A DNA stretch of 64,000 nucleotides from CAIOYC01 sp965277345 (lineage in GTDB: Bacteria > Pseudomonadota > Alphaproteobacteria > Caulobacterales > Caulobacteraceae), in the NCBI GenBank assembly GCA_965277345.1, contig CBDICI010000004.1, forward strand, positions 1,908,039-1,972,038, written 5' to 3'. Numbering within the stretch: position 1 is the stretch's first letter; every line of letters starts with the position of its first letter. This document shows, piece after piece, positions 16,031-23,915 of this stretch. The notes beneath the pieces were generated by a model. It saw nothing but the letters and a program-made list of their open reading frames with translations, had not been told where the DNA came from and did no database searches. The position numbers were made by a program, and so were the translations under genes.

Positions 16031-17610
16031 CGGCGTTGGAACTCCGGAGACATGAGCAGGAGCGCGAAGGCCTCGGGGCGGCTTTCGGCGCGGGAGATGG
16101 CGAGGGCGGACTTCTGGCCGAGGCGCTCGCCCAGCGTCGCGGCGGCAATCTCGGGCGGCGTGCCCAGGGGGGCGTGGGCGTTGGCGAAGCCCTGCGCCCA
16201 GGTCAGGCGCTTGACGATGGCGTCCGGCGCCGCCCAGTCGAGCGAGACATCCGACCAGCCGTTGGGCTGGGGCGCGCCGAACGGGCGCTGACCCAGCGAG
16301 TTCAGCGGCCCCACCACATCGCGGCCGGGGTTTTCCGGCACGAAGCTGGCGGCGCGATAGCTGGAGGTGATGAAGTCGGAGGGCGTCTTCAGCTTCACCG
16401 GCGCGGGGTCATAGGCCTCCCGCGACGTGACCAGCGCCTCGGCCACCTTGCCGAGATCGCCATTGGTGCGTGTCCATACCGTCTCCAGCCGGGCCACCAG
16501 GGCGGCGGGTGGATCGTCGGCGACGAAATGGACGGCGATCTTGCGCGCCATCCGCCGCGCGGTCTGCGGCTTCTGCGCCAGGTCGAGGATGATCTGGCCG
16601 GCCTGCTTGCCGCCGTCGTCCATATACTTCTTGCCCATCACCGTGCGGGCGCCCGGCTCATGGAAGTTGTCACGGTAGAGGAAGCCGCCGGCCGGCCCCG
16701 GATCGTTGGGATTGTTGGCCACCGACCAGCCGGTGAGGGCGCGGGCGAACTCGGTGACGTCCGCCTGGGTATAGCCGGCGTCGGCGCCGACGCTGTGCAG
16801 CTCCATGATCTCGCGGCCGAGGTTTTCGTTCAGGCCGACGCGGCCGTTCCGCCGCTGCGCCGCCAGGCTGTCCGGCCCGATCGACTGCTGCTGGTCCAGA
16901 TAAAGGATCATGCCGGGGTGCATGGACGAGGCCAGGATCAACTCGGCGAAGCTTTTGAACACGTGCGGGCGGATGGCCTCGCGCTCGAAGGGGCCGACGG
17001 CGACCATGGTGTCCTGGTTCTTGGCCGCCACTGTGAAGTGGTTGCACCAGAACAGGGTCCAGCGTTCGCGAAAGCCGGCCGGCGTGCTGGCGGCCAGGCG
17101 CGCGCGGGCCAGCGCCTCCTCCGCCGCCAGTTCGTTGATCGGAATCACCGCCTCGCGCCGGCCCATGTCGTTGGCCTTGGCCTCGCGCACGGCCACGCGG
17201 TACTCCTGGAAGGTCTTCCAGGACTCTTGCATGGTCGGCAGGGGACGCCCGCTGCCGAAGTCGGTCTTGGGCGGGACCAATGGCGACGGCGTCGCGGCGT
17301 TCATGGCCGTGGAGGCCATGGCCGGCGGCTGGGCCATCTGCGCCTGCATCTGCGCGGTGGCGCCGGGCGGGACCGGCCCGGCGGCTATGGCCGCGCCCGC
17401 GGCGACCGGACTGGGCGTCGGCGGCTTCGGCGGCGCGGGCGGCGGGGCCGAGGGCAGGGGCGCGGTGACGGGCTGATCCGCGCCCTCGCGCCGGATTTGG
17501 GCCACCAGCCAACCGGCGGGATCGCGGCCGGCCTCGTCGATCTCGCCAGGCCTCGCGCCGAGGCCGAAGCGGGTCACCGCTATCGCGCCCATCAGTGCCC
17601 TGTCGGCCAT
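16027..17610 (-). CDS. DUF1800 family protein
   Basis: 527-residue protein of unknown function, partner of the DUF1501 gene. ATG 17610 is preceded by AGGAG at good spacing; an in-frame GTG 21 bases further upstream is less likely. Conserved features: TRFGLGARPGEI near the start, a Pro/Ala-rich low-complexity stretch (about 50-110), then FRERWTLFWCNHFTV, GLNENLGREIMELHSVG, YTQADVTEFARALTGW, ARRMARKIAVHFV and WLNRT-like C-terminal parts. No clear signal peptide is seen, although the partner is exported. Confidence 0.9.
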   Translation of the reverse strand: MADRALMGAIAVTRFGLGARPGEIDEAGRDPAGWLVAQIRREGADQPVTAPLPSAPPPAPPKPPTPSPVAAGAAIAAGPVPPGATAQMQAQMAQPPAMASTAMNAATPSPLVPPKTDFGSGRPLPTMQESWKTFQEYRVAVREAKANDMGRREAVIPINELAAEEALARARLAASTPAGFRERWTLFWCNHFTVAAKNQDTMVAVGPFEREAIRPHVFKSFAELILASSMHPGMILYLDQQQSIGPDSLAAQRRNGRVGLNENLGREIMELHSVGADAGYTQADVTEFARALTGWSVANNPNDPGPAGGFLYRDNFHEPGARTVMGKKYMDDGGKQAGQIILDLAQKPQTARRMARKIAVHFVADDPPAALVARLETVWTRTNGDLGKVAEALVTSREAYDPAPVKLKTPSDFITSSYRAASFVPENPGRDVVGPLNSLGQRPFGAPQPNGWSDVSLDWAAPDAIVKRLTWAQGFANAHAPLGTPPEIAAATLGERLGQKSALAISRAESRPEAFALLLMSPEFQRR

Positions 17611-17693
17611 CCGATCACTCCTCGCTTCCACCCGACCCAGCGCCTAGATAACGCGAAACCACCCCCCTTCCGTCGCTTACAAAAGATCAAGTT

Positions 17694-18416
17694 ATGGCGC
17701 CTTCGCACGCAGACAGGCCGATGCGGTTCCGCCGCTTCTACACCGCCGTCGCCGTCGAGGCGCATGGCGAGGCCTTCGCCTTGATGCTGGACGGACGGGC
17801 GGCGAAGACCGCGGGCGGGGCGGTGCTGACCGCGCCGATGCGAGCCCTGGCGGACCTGTTGGCGCAGGAGTGGGCGGGGCAGGGCGAACACATCGACTTC
17901 GCCGCCATGCCGGCCACGCGCCTGGCCTTCACCGCCATCGACCGGGGCGAGGCGGCGCGGGCCGGGCTGGCCAAGGAGATGGCGCGCTACGCCGCCGCCG
18001 ACACCCTGGCCTATCCCGACCAGACCTCTCGTCCCCTGGCCGCGCGGCAGGAGGAACTCTGGACGCCGTGGCGTCACTGGGCGGCGCAACTCGGGCTGCG
18101 GTTCGAGACGGCGGAGGGCCTGCTGCACCGGCGCCAGCCCCCGTCGACGATGGCGGCGGTGGAGCGGCTGGCCGGCGCCCTGGACGTGTTCACCCTCACC
18201 GGCCTGACCTACGCCGCGGGCCTCTACGGCTCGGCAATCCTTGCCCTGGCGGTGCAGCGGGGGGCGTTGGGCGGCGTGGCGGCGTTCGAGCTGTCGCGAC
18301 TGGAGGAGGCCTTCCAAGCCGAGCAGTGGGGCCTCGACGCCGAAGCCGAGGCGAGAGCCGCCGCGCTGCGACGGGAGGCGACCATGATCGACCGCTGGTT
18401 CGCGGCGCTGGGGTAG
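17694..18416 (+). CDS. ATP12 family F1-ATPase assembly chaperone
   Basis: 240-residue homologue of mitochondrial ATP12, which binds the F1 alpha subunit during ATP synthase assembly. Visible features: RPMRFRRFYTAVAV at the N-terminus, LLAQEWAGQGEHIDFAAMPATRLAFTAID, TLAYPDQTSRPL and the helical C-terminal half with LDVFTLTGLTYAAGLYGSAILALAV and EEAFQAEQWGLDAEAE. The family is characteristic of alphaproteobacteria and mitochondria. It stands alone in divergent orientation to DUF1800. Confidence 0.92.
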   Translation: MAPSHADRPMRFRRFYTAVAVEAHGEAFALMLDGRAAKTAGGAVLTAPMRALADLLAQEWAGQGEHIDFAAMPATRLAFTAIDRGEAARAGLAKEMARYAAADTLAYPDQTSRPLAARQEELWTPWRHWAAQLGLRFETAEGLLHRRQPPSTMAAVERLAGALDVFTLTGLTYAAGLYGSAILALAVQRGALGGVAAFELSRLEEAFQAEQWGLDAEAEARAAALRREATMIDRWFAALG

Positions 18417-18450
18417 GGCAAGGCCAACGACGAGGACGTCGGATCCCCCG

Positions 18451-18516
18451 CTTTCCGATCTGGAAAGTTATCACTTGCCAATATGGAAACTCATGCTAGC
18501 TTTCCGGAATGGAAAG
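18451..18516. promoter_or_regulatory. Three tandem 17-bp palindromes, candidate operator array
   Basis: CTTTCCGATCTGGAAAG (18451-18467), CTTGCCAATATGGAAAC (18474-18490) and CTTTCCGGAATGGAAAG (18500-18516) share CTTTCC-N5-GGAAAG, with centres 23 and 26 bp apart. The outer two are perfect in the arms, the middle one has two changes. They lie just upstream of the membrane protein/HTH operon and end 12 bases before its start. Binding by the co-encoded regulator is inference. Confidence 0.75.
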
Positions 18517-18528
18517 TGGAGATCGGCC

Positions 18529-19176
18529 ATGAGCAATCCGTCCAATGAGTTTAATGCGGCCCAGGCGCTGAGCGCCGTGCACGGCGCGCGGGCCGAGCTT
18601 GCCGCGCGGCTGGACGAGGGGTCGTGGCGCTATGACCTGACCTATTCGGCGCTCGCCGGCGTGATCGTGGCCGGCCAGGCCCTGCCGCTGGGCTGGAACG
18701 GTCTGGCGTCGCTTGCGGGGGCGGGGGCGCTCGGGCTCCTCGCCCGCGACTGGGCCAGGCGAAAGGGCGTCTGGGTCTGCGGCGTTACGCCGAGGCGCGC
18801 GCGCTGGGTCTCCCTGGCCCTCGGGATTTCCATCGGCGTGCTGTGCGGCCTGGTGTTCCTGCTGACCTATGGCGGCGTCTCGCGCTGGATCGCGCTTCCG
18901 GCGGCGGTGGTTGCGGCGGCGATGGCGCTCGGGGGTTCGCGTCTGTGGCGTCGGGTGTTCCGCCAGGACTTGCGGGAGGATTTCGGCGGCCCCTCCCTCT
19001 CGATGGGGCTGTTGCTGGGCCTTGGCCTGCTGACCGGAGCGGGTTCGGGCGTCGCCTATCTGCTGAAGGCGCCTGAAATGCTGGTCGCCTGGCTGCTCGG
19101 CATGGGCATTGGCATGTGCGGCATGGCCGGCGCCTTCGTGCTGCGCCGCCGTCTTCGCCTTGGAGCCGCCCGTTGA
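18529..19176 (+). CDS. Multi-pass membrane protein of unknown function
   Basis: 215-residue protein with a soluble N-terminal helix (EFNAAQALSAVHGARAELAARL) followed by about six hydrophobic segments (near 40, 60, 95, 115, 150 and 190). ATG 18529 is used; an earlier in-frame ATG at 18475 lies inside the operator palindromes and is rejected. It overlaps a winged-helix regulator gene by four bases (TTGA). The layout, membrane protein plus small HTH regulator behind tandem operators, suggests an autoregulated membrane response. No function can be assigned. Confidence 0.75.
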   Translation: MSNPSNEFNAAQALSAVHGARAELAARLDEGSWRYDLTYSALAGVIVAGQALPLGWNGLASLAGAGALGLLARDWARRKGVWVCGVTPRRARWVSLALGISIGVLCGLVFLLTYGGVSRWIALPAAVVAAAMALGGSRLWRRVFRQDLREDFGGPSLSMGLLLGLGLLTGAGSGVAYLLKAPEMLVAWLLGMGIGMCGMAGAFVLRRRLRLGAAR

Positions 19177-19478
19177 TCGCCGCCCCGCGGTTCGACCCGG
19201 TCATCCATGCGCCGGGCCGCCTGCAAATCTGCGCCCTGCTGTCGGCCTCCGACCGGGTGGAGTTCGCCACCCTGCGCGACGCCATCGGCGTTTCGGACTC
19301 GGTGCTCTCCAAGCATCTCAAGCTATTGGAGGAGGGGGGTTACGTCCTGCCCCACAAGGCGAGCATGGGCGGACGCCAGCGCACCTGGCTGACCCTGACG
19401 CCCGAGGGGCGCCGCGCCTTCGCCGCCCATGTGAAGGAACTGACCCGGCTGGCCGGACTGCCACAGGCGGCGGAGTAG
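19173..19478 (+). CDS. Small winged-helix (HTH_34/MarR-like) transcriptional regulator
   Basis: 101-residue DNA-binding protein starting at TTG 19173, overlapping the membrane protein stop. The winged helix shows HAPGRLQICALLSASDRVEF, the recognition region ATLRDAIGVSDSVLSKHLKLLEEGGYV and a wing with GGRQRTWLTLTPEGRRAF. No effector domain is present. It most likely represses its own operon by binding the three CTTTCC-N5-GGAAAG sites upstream; this is inference from the arrangement. Confidence 0.85.
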   Translation: MIAAPRFDPVIHAPGRLQICALLSASDRVEFATLRDAIGVSDSVLSKHLKLLEEGGYVLPHKASMGGRQRTWLTLTPEGRRAFAAHVKELTRLAGLPQAAE

Positions 19479-19506
19479 CGCCCGCCCTGCGCAGCCCGGA
19501 GGGTTT

Positions 19507-19950
19507 CTAGGCCGCCACCGGCTTGAACCACAGGGTCTGGATCTTGCCGCTCGGGCCAAAGCCGATCATCAGTTCGGCCTTGCCGTGGGCGAACTGGCCG
19601 GCATAGCGCCAGACGCCCGAGGGCGCGTATCCCACATATTCCAGCGACTTCAGCGGACCGAGCCCTTGCAGCGTGGCCGTCACCGCGCCGCTCTGCGCCT
19701 TCACCGCGTCGATGACACCGCCCTCCATGTCGTCATAGTTGGGCTTGCCGGCCTCGAAGGCGGTGATGGTGACGGCGAGCGCGTTCTCCGCCTTCTGCTC
19801 CTCCTTGGCCCCCGGCACCTGGAAGGCGGCGGCGGGTCCGGCCGGGGGCTTGGCGGCGGGCGCGGCGGGTTGGGCCGCGGTCTGGGCGGCGGCGGTGGCG
19901 ACCGGCGCCAGCCCCAGAGCCAAGGCGGCGAGAACGAGTTGTGGCTTCAT
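19507..19950 (-). CDS. Exported protein of unknown function
   Basis: 147-residue protein with a clear signal peptide (MKPQLVLAALALGLAPVATAAAQ) and an Ala/Pro-rich linker to residue 45. The mature domain includes NYDDMEGGVIDAVKAQSG, LGPLKSLEYVGYAPSGVWRYAGQF and LMIGFGPSGKIQTLWFKP. This end is reminiscent of small periplasmic domains that follow beta-lactamase-like or DUF3887-like proteins, but I do not recognise it securely. It stands alone between the HTH regulator and pccB. Confidence 0.75.
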   Translation of the reverse strand: MKPQLVLAALALGLAPVATAAAQTAAQPAAPAAKPPAGPAAAFQVPGAKEEQKAENALAVTITAFEAGKPNYDDMEGGVIDAVKAQSGAVTATLQGLGPLKSLEYVGYAPSGVWRYAGQFAHGKAELMIGFGPSGKIQTLWFKPVAA

Positions 19951-20093
19951 GTGAAAATCTCCCCGACAGAGATGATGGACCGGACGGCAGTATAGCGCGG
20001 CGAAACTTGTCAGGCGCTGCGACGCCTTCTACCACGCTCCGCGTGACCAAACCGTGAGGGCCGGCCCGCAGGGGCCATCTTTAGGAATCAGGC

Positions 20094-21620
20094 GTGCAGG
20101 ACATCCTAGAAGAGCTCGAGCGCCGCAGAGCCCACGCCCGGTCCGGCGGGGGCGAACGGCGCATCCAGGCCCAGCACGCCAAGGGCAAGCTGACCGCGCG
20201 CGAGCGGGTGACGCTGCTGCTGGACGAGGACAGCTTCGAGGAGTTCGACATGTTCGTCGAACATCGCAGCCACGAGTTCGGCATGGAGGACCAGCGCATC
20301 CCCGGCGACGGGGTGGTCACCGGCTGGGGCACGATCAACGGGCGGGTGGTCTACGTTTTCTCCAAGGACTTCACCGTGTTCGGCGGCTCCCTCTCAGGCG
20401 CCCACGCGGCCAAGATCGTCAAGGTGCAGCAGCAGGCCATGAAGATCGGCGCGCCGATCATCGGCCTGTTCGACGCCGGCGGCGCGCGCATCCAGGAGGG
20501 CGTCGAATCCCTCGCCGGCTATGCCGACATCTTCCTGCAGAACGTGATGGCGTCGGGCGTTATCCCCCAGATCAGTGTCATCATGGGACCGTGCGCGGGG
20601 GGCGACGTCTATTCCCCGGCCATGACCGACTTCATCTTCATGGTGCGCGACACCAGCTACATGTTCGTCACCGGGCCGGACGTGGTGAAGACCGTCACCA
20701 ACGAGGTGGTCACCGCGGAGGAACTGGGCGGGGCGCGGGTGCACGCCGCCAAGTCGGGCGTGGCCGAGGGCGCCTTCGACAACGACCTGGAGGCGCTGAC
20801 CCAGGTGCGCCGCCTGGTGGACTTCCTGCCCCTGTCCAACCGCGAGGCCCCGCCGAGCCGGGAGAGCTATGACGAGGCGGATAGGCAGGAGCGGTCGCTC
20901 AACACCCTCATCCCCTCCAACCCCAACAAGCCCTACGACATGAAGGAGCTGATCCTCAAGCTCGTGGACGAGGCGGATTTCTTCGAGATATCGAGCGAGT
21001 GGGCGAGGAACATCCTCACCGGCTTCGCCCGGCTGGACGGCGAAACGGTGGGCATCGTCGCCAACCAGCCGCAGGTGTTGGCGGGGGTGCTGGATATCGA
21101 CTCCTCGCGCAAGGCCGCCCGCTTCGTGCGCTTCTGCGACGCCTTCAACATCCCCCTGCTGACCCTGGTGGACGTGCCGGGCTTCATGCCGGGCACCAAG
21201 CAGGAGTACGGCGGGCTGATCAAGCATGGGGCCAAGCTGCTGTTCGCCTATGCGGAGGCGACCGTGCCCAAGATCACCGTGATCACGCGCAAGGCCTATG
21301 GCGGCGCCTATGACGTGATGAGCTCAAAGCACCTCAGGGGCGACTTCAACTATGCCTGGCCCACCGCCGAGATCGCGGTCATGGGCGCCAAGGGGGCGGT
21401 GGAGATCATCTTCCGCAACGAAAGCGCCGAACGCATCGCCGAGCGCGAGGCCGAATACAAGGCCCGCTTCGCCAACCCCTTCGTGGCGGCCTCGCTCGGC
21501 TATATCGACGATGTGATCATGCCGAGCGAAACCCGGCGGCGGGTGACAAGGGCGCTAAAGAGCCTGAAGGGGAAGCACCTAGAGAACCCCTGGAAGAAGC
21601 ACGACAACATTCCGTTGTAG
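20094..21620 (+). CDS. pccB: Acyl-CoA (propionyl-CoA) carboxylase, carboxyltransferase beta subunit
   Basis: 508-residue carboxyltransferase subunit of a biotin-dependent acyl-CoA carboxylase, most like propionyl-CoA carboxylase beta. It transfers CO2 from carboxybiotin to acyl-CoA. The two crotonase-like halves are visible, with MGPCAGGDVYSPAMTDFIFM, LVDVPGFMPGTKQEYGG and RKAYGGAYDVMSSKH. GTG 20094 follows TAGGAATCA at a good distance. The alpha subunit with biotin carboxylase is not in this window. It probably feeds methylmalonyl-CoA into central metabolism. Confidence 0.94.
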   Translation: MQDILEELERRRAHARSGGGERRIQAQHAKGKLTARERVTLLLDEDSFEEFDMFVEHRSHEFGMEDQRIPGDGVVTGWGTINGRVVYVFSKDFTVFGGSLSGAHAAKIVKVQQQAMKIGAPIIGLFDAGGARIQEGVESLAGYADIFLQNVMASGVIPQISVIMGPCAGGDVYSPAMTDFIFMVRDTSYMFVTGPDVVKTVTNEVVTAEELGGARVHAAKSGVAEGAFDNDLEALTQVRRLVDFLPLSNREAPPSRESYDEADRQERSLNTLIPSNPNKPYDMKELILKLVDEADFFEISSEWARNILTGFARLDGETVGIVANQPQVLAGVLDIDSSRKAARFVRFCDAFNIPLLTLVDVPGFMPGTKQEYGGLIKHGAKLLFAYAEATVPKITVITRKAYGGAYDVMSSKHLRGDFNYAWPTAEIAVMGAKGAVEIIFRNESAERIAEREAEYKARFANPFVAASLGYIDDVIMPSETRRRVTRALKSLKGKHLENPWKKHDNIPL

Positions 21621-21648
21621 GAACGCTCCTCGACTTCCTAACCCTTTA

Positions 21649-21764
21649 CCCGTCTCCCTCGGGCTTGACCCGAGGGCCAAGCTTTCGGTGGCGAGCCGCT
21701 TGCGCGGCTGAATGCCGCCAGCACTGGAACCCACGGCCCTCGGGTCAAGCCCGAGGGAGACGGG
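21649..21764. repeat. Perfect 30-bp inverted repeat with internal hairpin
   Basis: The arms 21649-21678 and 21735-21764 are exact reverse complements over 30 bases (core CTCGGGCTTGACCCGAGGGCC). The 56-base spacer holds AGCCGC-TTGC-GCGGCT (21694-21709). Each arm is itself partly palindromic (CCTCGGG...CCCGAGG). It lies between convergent pccB and the GIY-YIG gene, and could fold into a large cruciform or end transcription from both sides. Confidence 0.85.
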
Positions 21765-21780
21765 GTGAGGAATGCGTTCG

Positions 21781-22080
21781 CTAAGCCAGCTCTGGATAGA
21801 GGTCGCGCCACGTCGAGTTCTCTTTTTCGATCAGCTGCATCTTCCATGCCCGCTTCCAATGCTTGATCGCCAATTCGCGGCGAACCGCTTCGGCCATCAG
21901 CTCGTGCCGCTCATACCAGACCAGCATTCCGCAGCCGCGGGTCTTGGTGAAGCCCTCAACCGATCCCTGGCGATGTTCCCAGGATCGGCGTGGAAGGTCA
22001 TTGGTCGAGCCCACATAGATCACACCGAAAGGTCGGCTGGCCATGATATAGGTGGCGGGAAAGACGAAGCGGCTCGGCAT
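21781..22080 (-). CDS. GIY-YIG nuclease family protein (UPF0213-like)
   Basis: 99-residue single-domain protein. The GIY-YIG motif is seen as FGVIYVGSTNDLPRRSWEHR, followed by GFTKTRGCGMLVWYERHELMAEAVRRELAIKHWKRAWKMQLIE, with the conserved Arg and Glu. ATG 22080 gives MPSRFVFPATYIMAS; an in-frame TTG at 22092 is an alternative. Small stand-alone proteins of this type are common in alphaproteobacteria; their role is unknown, and some show nuclease activity. Confidence 0.9.
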   Translation of the reverse strand: MPSRFVFPATYIMASRPFGVIYVGSTNDLPRRSWEHRQGSVEGFTKTRGCGMLVWYERHELMAEAVRRELAIKHWKRAWKMQLIEKENSTWRDLYPELA

Positions 22081-22149
22081 GGCGAGGTTCAATCTTAGCG
22101 GGAATGTCTGTCAAGCGCGATTCTTCAACTGATACACAACTCACCAAGT

Positions 22150-22794
22150 TTATTCGGGTCGGAACCCCACCGCCCGTTCCAGATCCGCCAGCAGTTGCGC
22201 TTCGCTCGTCACCTTGATCGCCTTCATCCCCAGTTCCGCCGCGGGTTTGCAGTTGACGCCGAGGTCGTCGAGGTAGATGCAGCGCGCCGCCGCAACCCCC
22301 AGCGTCTCCAACATCATGCGGTAGATGCGCGGATCGGGCTTGCGCACCCCCGCCTTGGAGCTTTCGATCACCACGTCGAACTCTGCCATGATCGCCGCCA
22401 CCTGGGCGGCCTTGTCGGCGGAGCCCGCCATGCCGGTCCCGTGGCCGGTGCGGACATTGTTGGTGATGCAGCCGACCTTCAGCCCCCTGGCCTTGCACGC
22501 CATCAGCGCCGCCACCACCGCTGGACGCACATCCCCTGACAGCAGCGGCAGCACGTCCGCGCCCGGCACGTCGTAGCCAAGCGCGATCGCCTCCTTGCGG
22601 AACAGCGCATCGAACTCGGCGGCGGTGATCTCGGCCCGCTCGAACAGGGCCCAGGCGTTCTCGTGCGGGTTCGTGGCGTTGACCGTGCGGATGAAATCCT
22701 TCGGCAGGCCGCGCTCGGCCTCATAGCGGTTGAAGGCCTCGAACGGCGACGTGGTGAACACGCCGCCGAAATCCCAGATCACCGCCTCGATCAC
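22150..22794 (-). CDS. HAD-superfamily hydrolase (subfamily IA)
   Basis: 214-residue haloacid-dehalogenase-like hydrolase starting at GTG 22794 (MIEAVIWDFGGVFTTSP). In motif I, WDFGGV, the usual second Asp of DxD is Gly, a variant found in dehalogenase/epoxide-hydrolase N-terminal-domain relatives, and may mean altered or absent phosphatase activity. Other motifs: CITNNV (II), KAGVRKPDPRIYRMML (III) and CIYLDDLGVNCKPAAELG (IV). The reading frame stays open far upstream through non-homologous sequence, so the start is chosen by homology. Confidence 0.85.
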   Translation of the reverse strand: MIEAVIWDFGGVFTTSPFEAFNRYEAERGLPKDFIRTVNATNPHENAWALFERAEITAAEFDALFRKEAIALGYDVPGADVLPLLSGDVRPAVVAALMACKARGLKVGCITNNVRTGHGTGMAGSADKAAQVAAIMAEFDVVIESSKAGVRKPDPRIYRMMLETLGVAAARCIYLDDLGVNCKPAAELGMKAIKVTSEAQLLADLERAVGFRPE

Positions 22795-22935
22795 GCCCGC
22801 GCTCCCCTGTGAAGCGCTCCGACTAGGGGGCGATGGCGGGGTTGTCCATCGGCCTTCGGCCCGGCCCTTGCTCGCCTGCCAAGCGAAAGCGGCGCGGCGT
22901 GCCAAACCGGAACGCTTCGCCAGACCAGAGGGCCG

Positions 22936-23790
22936 ATGTTTATGCGTACCAAGATCCTGCTCGCCGCCACCGCCATGCTGACCTCCCCGCTGGCCGCCTG
23001 CGCCACCGATGCGCCGCGCTATCGTGCGCCGATCGCAGAGGGGTACGGCGCCGCGCCGGCCCAGCGCCACGAGGACGACGGTCTGCTCTCCGAACCGCCC
23101 GCCAACGCCAAGGCCGGCCAGTGCTTCGCCAAGGTGGTGGTCCCCGGCCAGCCGATCTACGGTCCGCCGGTGGCCCAGGCCCACGTGCGCTGGGTGCAGA
23201 CCCCGCCCCAGCCCGGCACGATCGGCCCGGTCTGGTGCCAAGTGTGGGAGCAGGGCTATCAGCCCTCCGTCACCTATACCCCCGAGCGCTATGGCTGGAT
23301 TCGGGTGATCTGCGACCACGACGCCACGGCGGAAAAGATCGGCCACATCCAGCACCGCCTGCACGACTGGGGCTATTACCAGGGCGGCTATGGCGGCAAG
23401 TACGACGACGCCACCGCCGAGGCCGTCAAGCGCTTCCAGTCGGAGCGCCACATCGAGCACGGCGGCTATCTCAGCTACAAGACGATGGAGGCTCTGGACG
23501 CCGCGCCGCCCGCGCCGGTCGTCGCGCCGCCCGTGAGCTATGCACAGGGATATCAGGCCCAAGGTTATCAGGCCCAAGGCTATCAAGCCCAAGGCTATCA
23601 GGCTCAGGGCTACGCTTATCAGGCGCAGAGCTTCGCGCCGCCGGTTTATCCGCCCCAGCCATGTGGTCCCAATCCCTGTCAGGGCGGCTATCCCCAAGGC
23701 GGGCCGGGGTATGGGCAGGGCGGTTACGGGCAGAGCGGCTACGCCTATGGCCGCACGTGGCTGAACTGGTCGGGCAAGCGCGGGTACTGA
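22936..23790 (+). CDS. Peptidoglycan-binding-domain lipoprotein with QAQGY repeats
   Basis: 284-residue envelope protein. The signal ends SPLAACATD, matching a lipobox. The middle has QCFAKVVVPGQPIYG and VWCQVWEQGYQPSVTY, two Cys-containing segments, then a PG_binding_1-like unit (about 135-190: KIGHIQHRLHDWGYYQGGYGGKYDDATAEAVKRFQSE). The C-terminus is low complexity: four QAQGY repeats, then Gly/Tyr/Gln/Pro-rich sequence. It probably sits in the outer membrane and contacts the wall. The start could also be the ATG six bases later. Confidence 0.8.
   Translation: MFMRTKILLAATAMLTSPLAACATDAPRYRAPIAEGYGAAPAQRHEDDGLLSEPPANAKAGQCFAKVVVPGQPIYGPPVAQAHVRWVQTPPQPGTIGPVWCQVWEQGYQPSVTYTPERYGWIRVICDHDATAEKIGHIQHRLHDWGYYQGGYGGKYDDATAEAVKRFQSERHIEHGGYLSYKTMEALDAAPPAPVVAPPVSYAQGYQAQGYQAQGYQAQGYQAQGYAYQAQSFAPPVYPPQPCGPNPCQGGYPQGGPGYGQGGYGQSGYAYGRTWLNWSGKRGY
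23551..23610 (+). repeat. 15-bp tandem repeat, four copies
   Basis: Unit TATCAGGCCCAAGGC at 23551, 23566, 23581 and 23596, with 1-3 changes per copy, encoding YQAQG. A degenerate half unit precedes and another follows (23617). The repeat number is a multiple of whole codons, so slippage would vary the linker length without changing frame. Confidence 0.9.
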
Positions 23791-23793
23791 ACC

Positions 23794-23910
23794 GCTGTCA
23801 TCCCGAAAAGCGCGTAGCGCTTATCCGGGACCTCGAAACGCAGCGAGAACCACCCTCGGGGTCCCGGCTCTCCCCCCGGATCAAGTCCGGGGTGCGGCCG
23901 AGATGACAGC
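23794..23910. repeat. Palindromic repeat, family A copy 1
   Basis: Ends GCTGTCATC (23794-23802) and GATGACAGC (23902-23910) are exact inverted repeats. The interior carries GGGACCTCG, GGTCCCGGC and CCGGATCAAGTCCGG. It lies between convergent genes. Other copies: 28279-28375 and 55601-55693. Confidence 0.8.
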
Positions 23911-23915
23911 CTGAA

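Noticed and set aside
23546..23625. CRISPR-like repeats
   Set aside because: Contiguous 15-bp coding tandem repeats without spacers.
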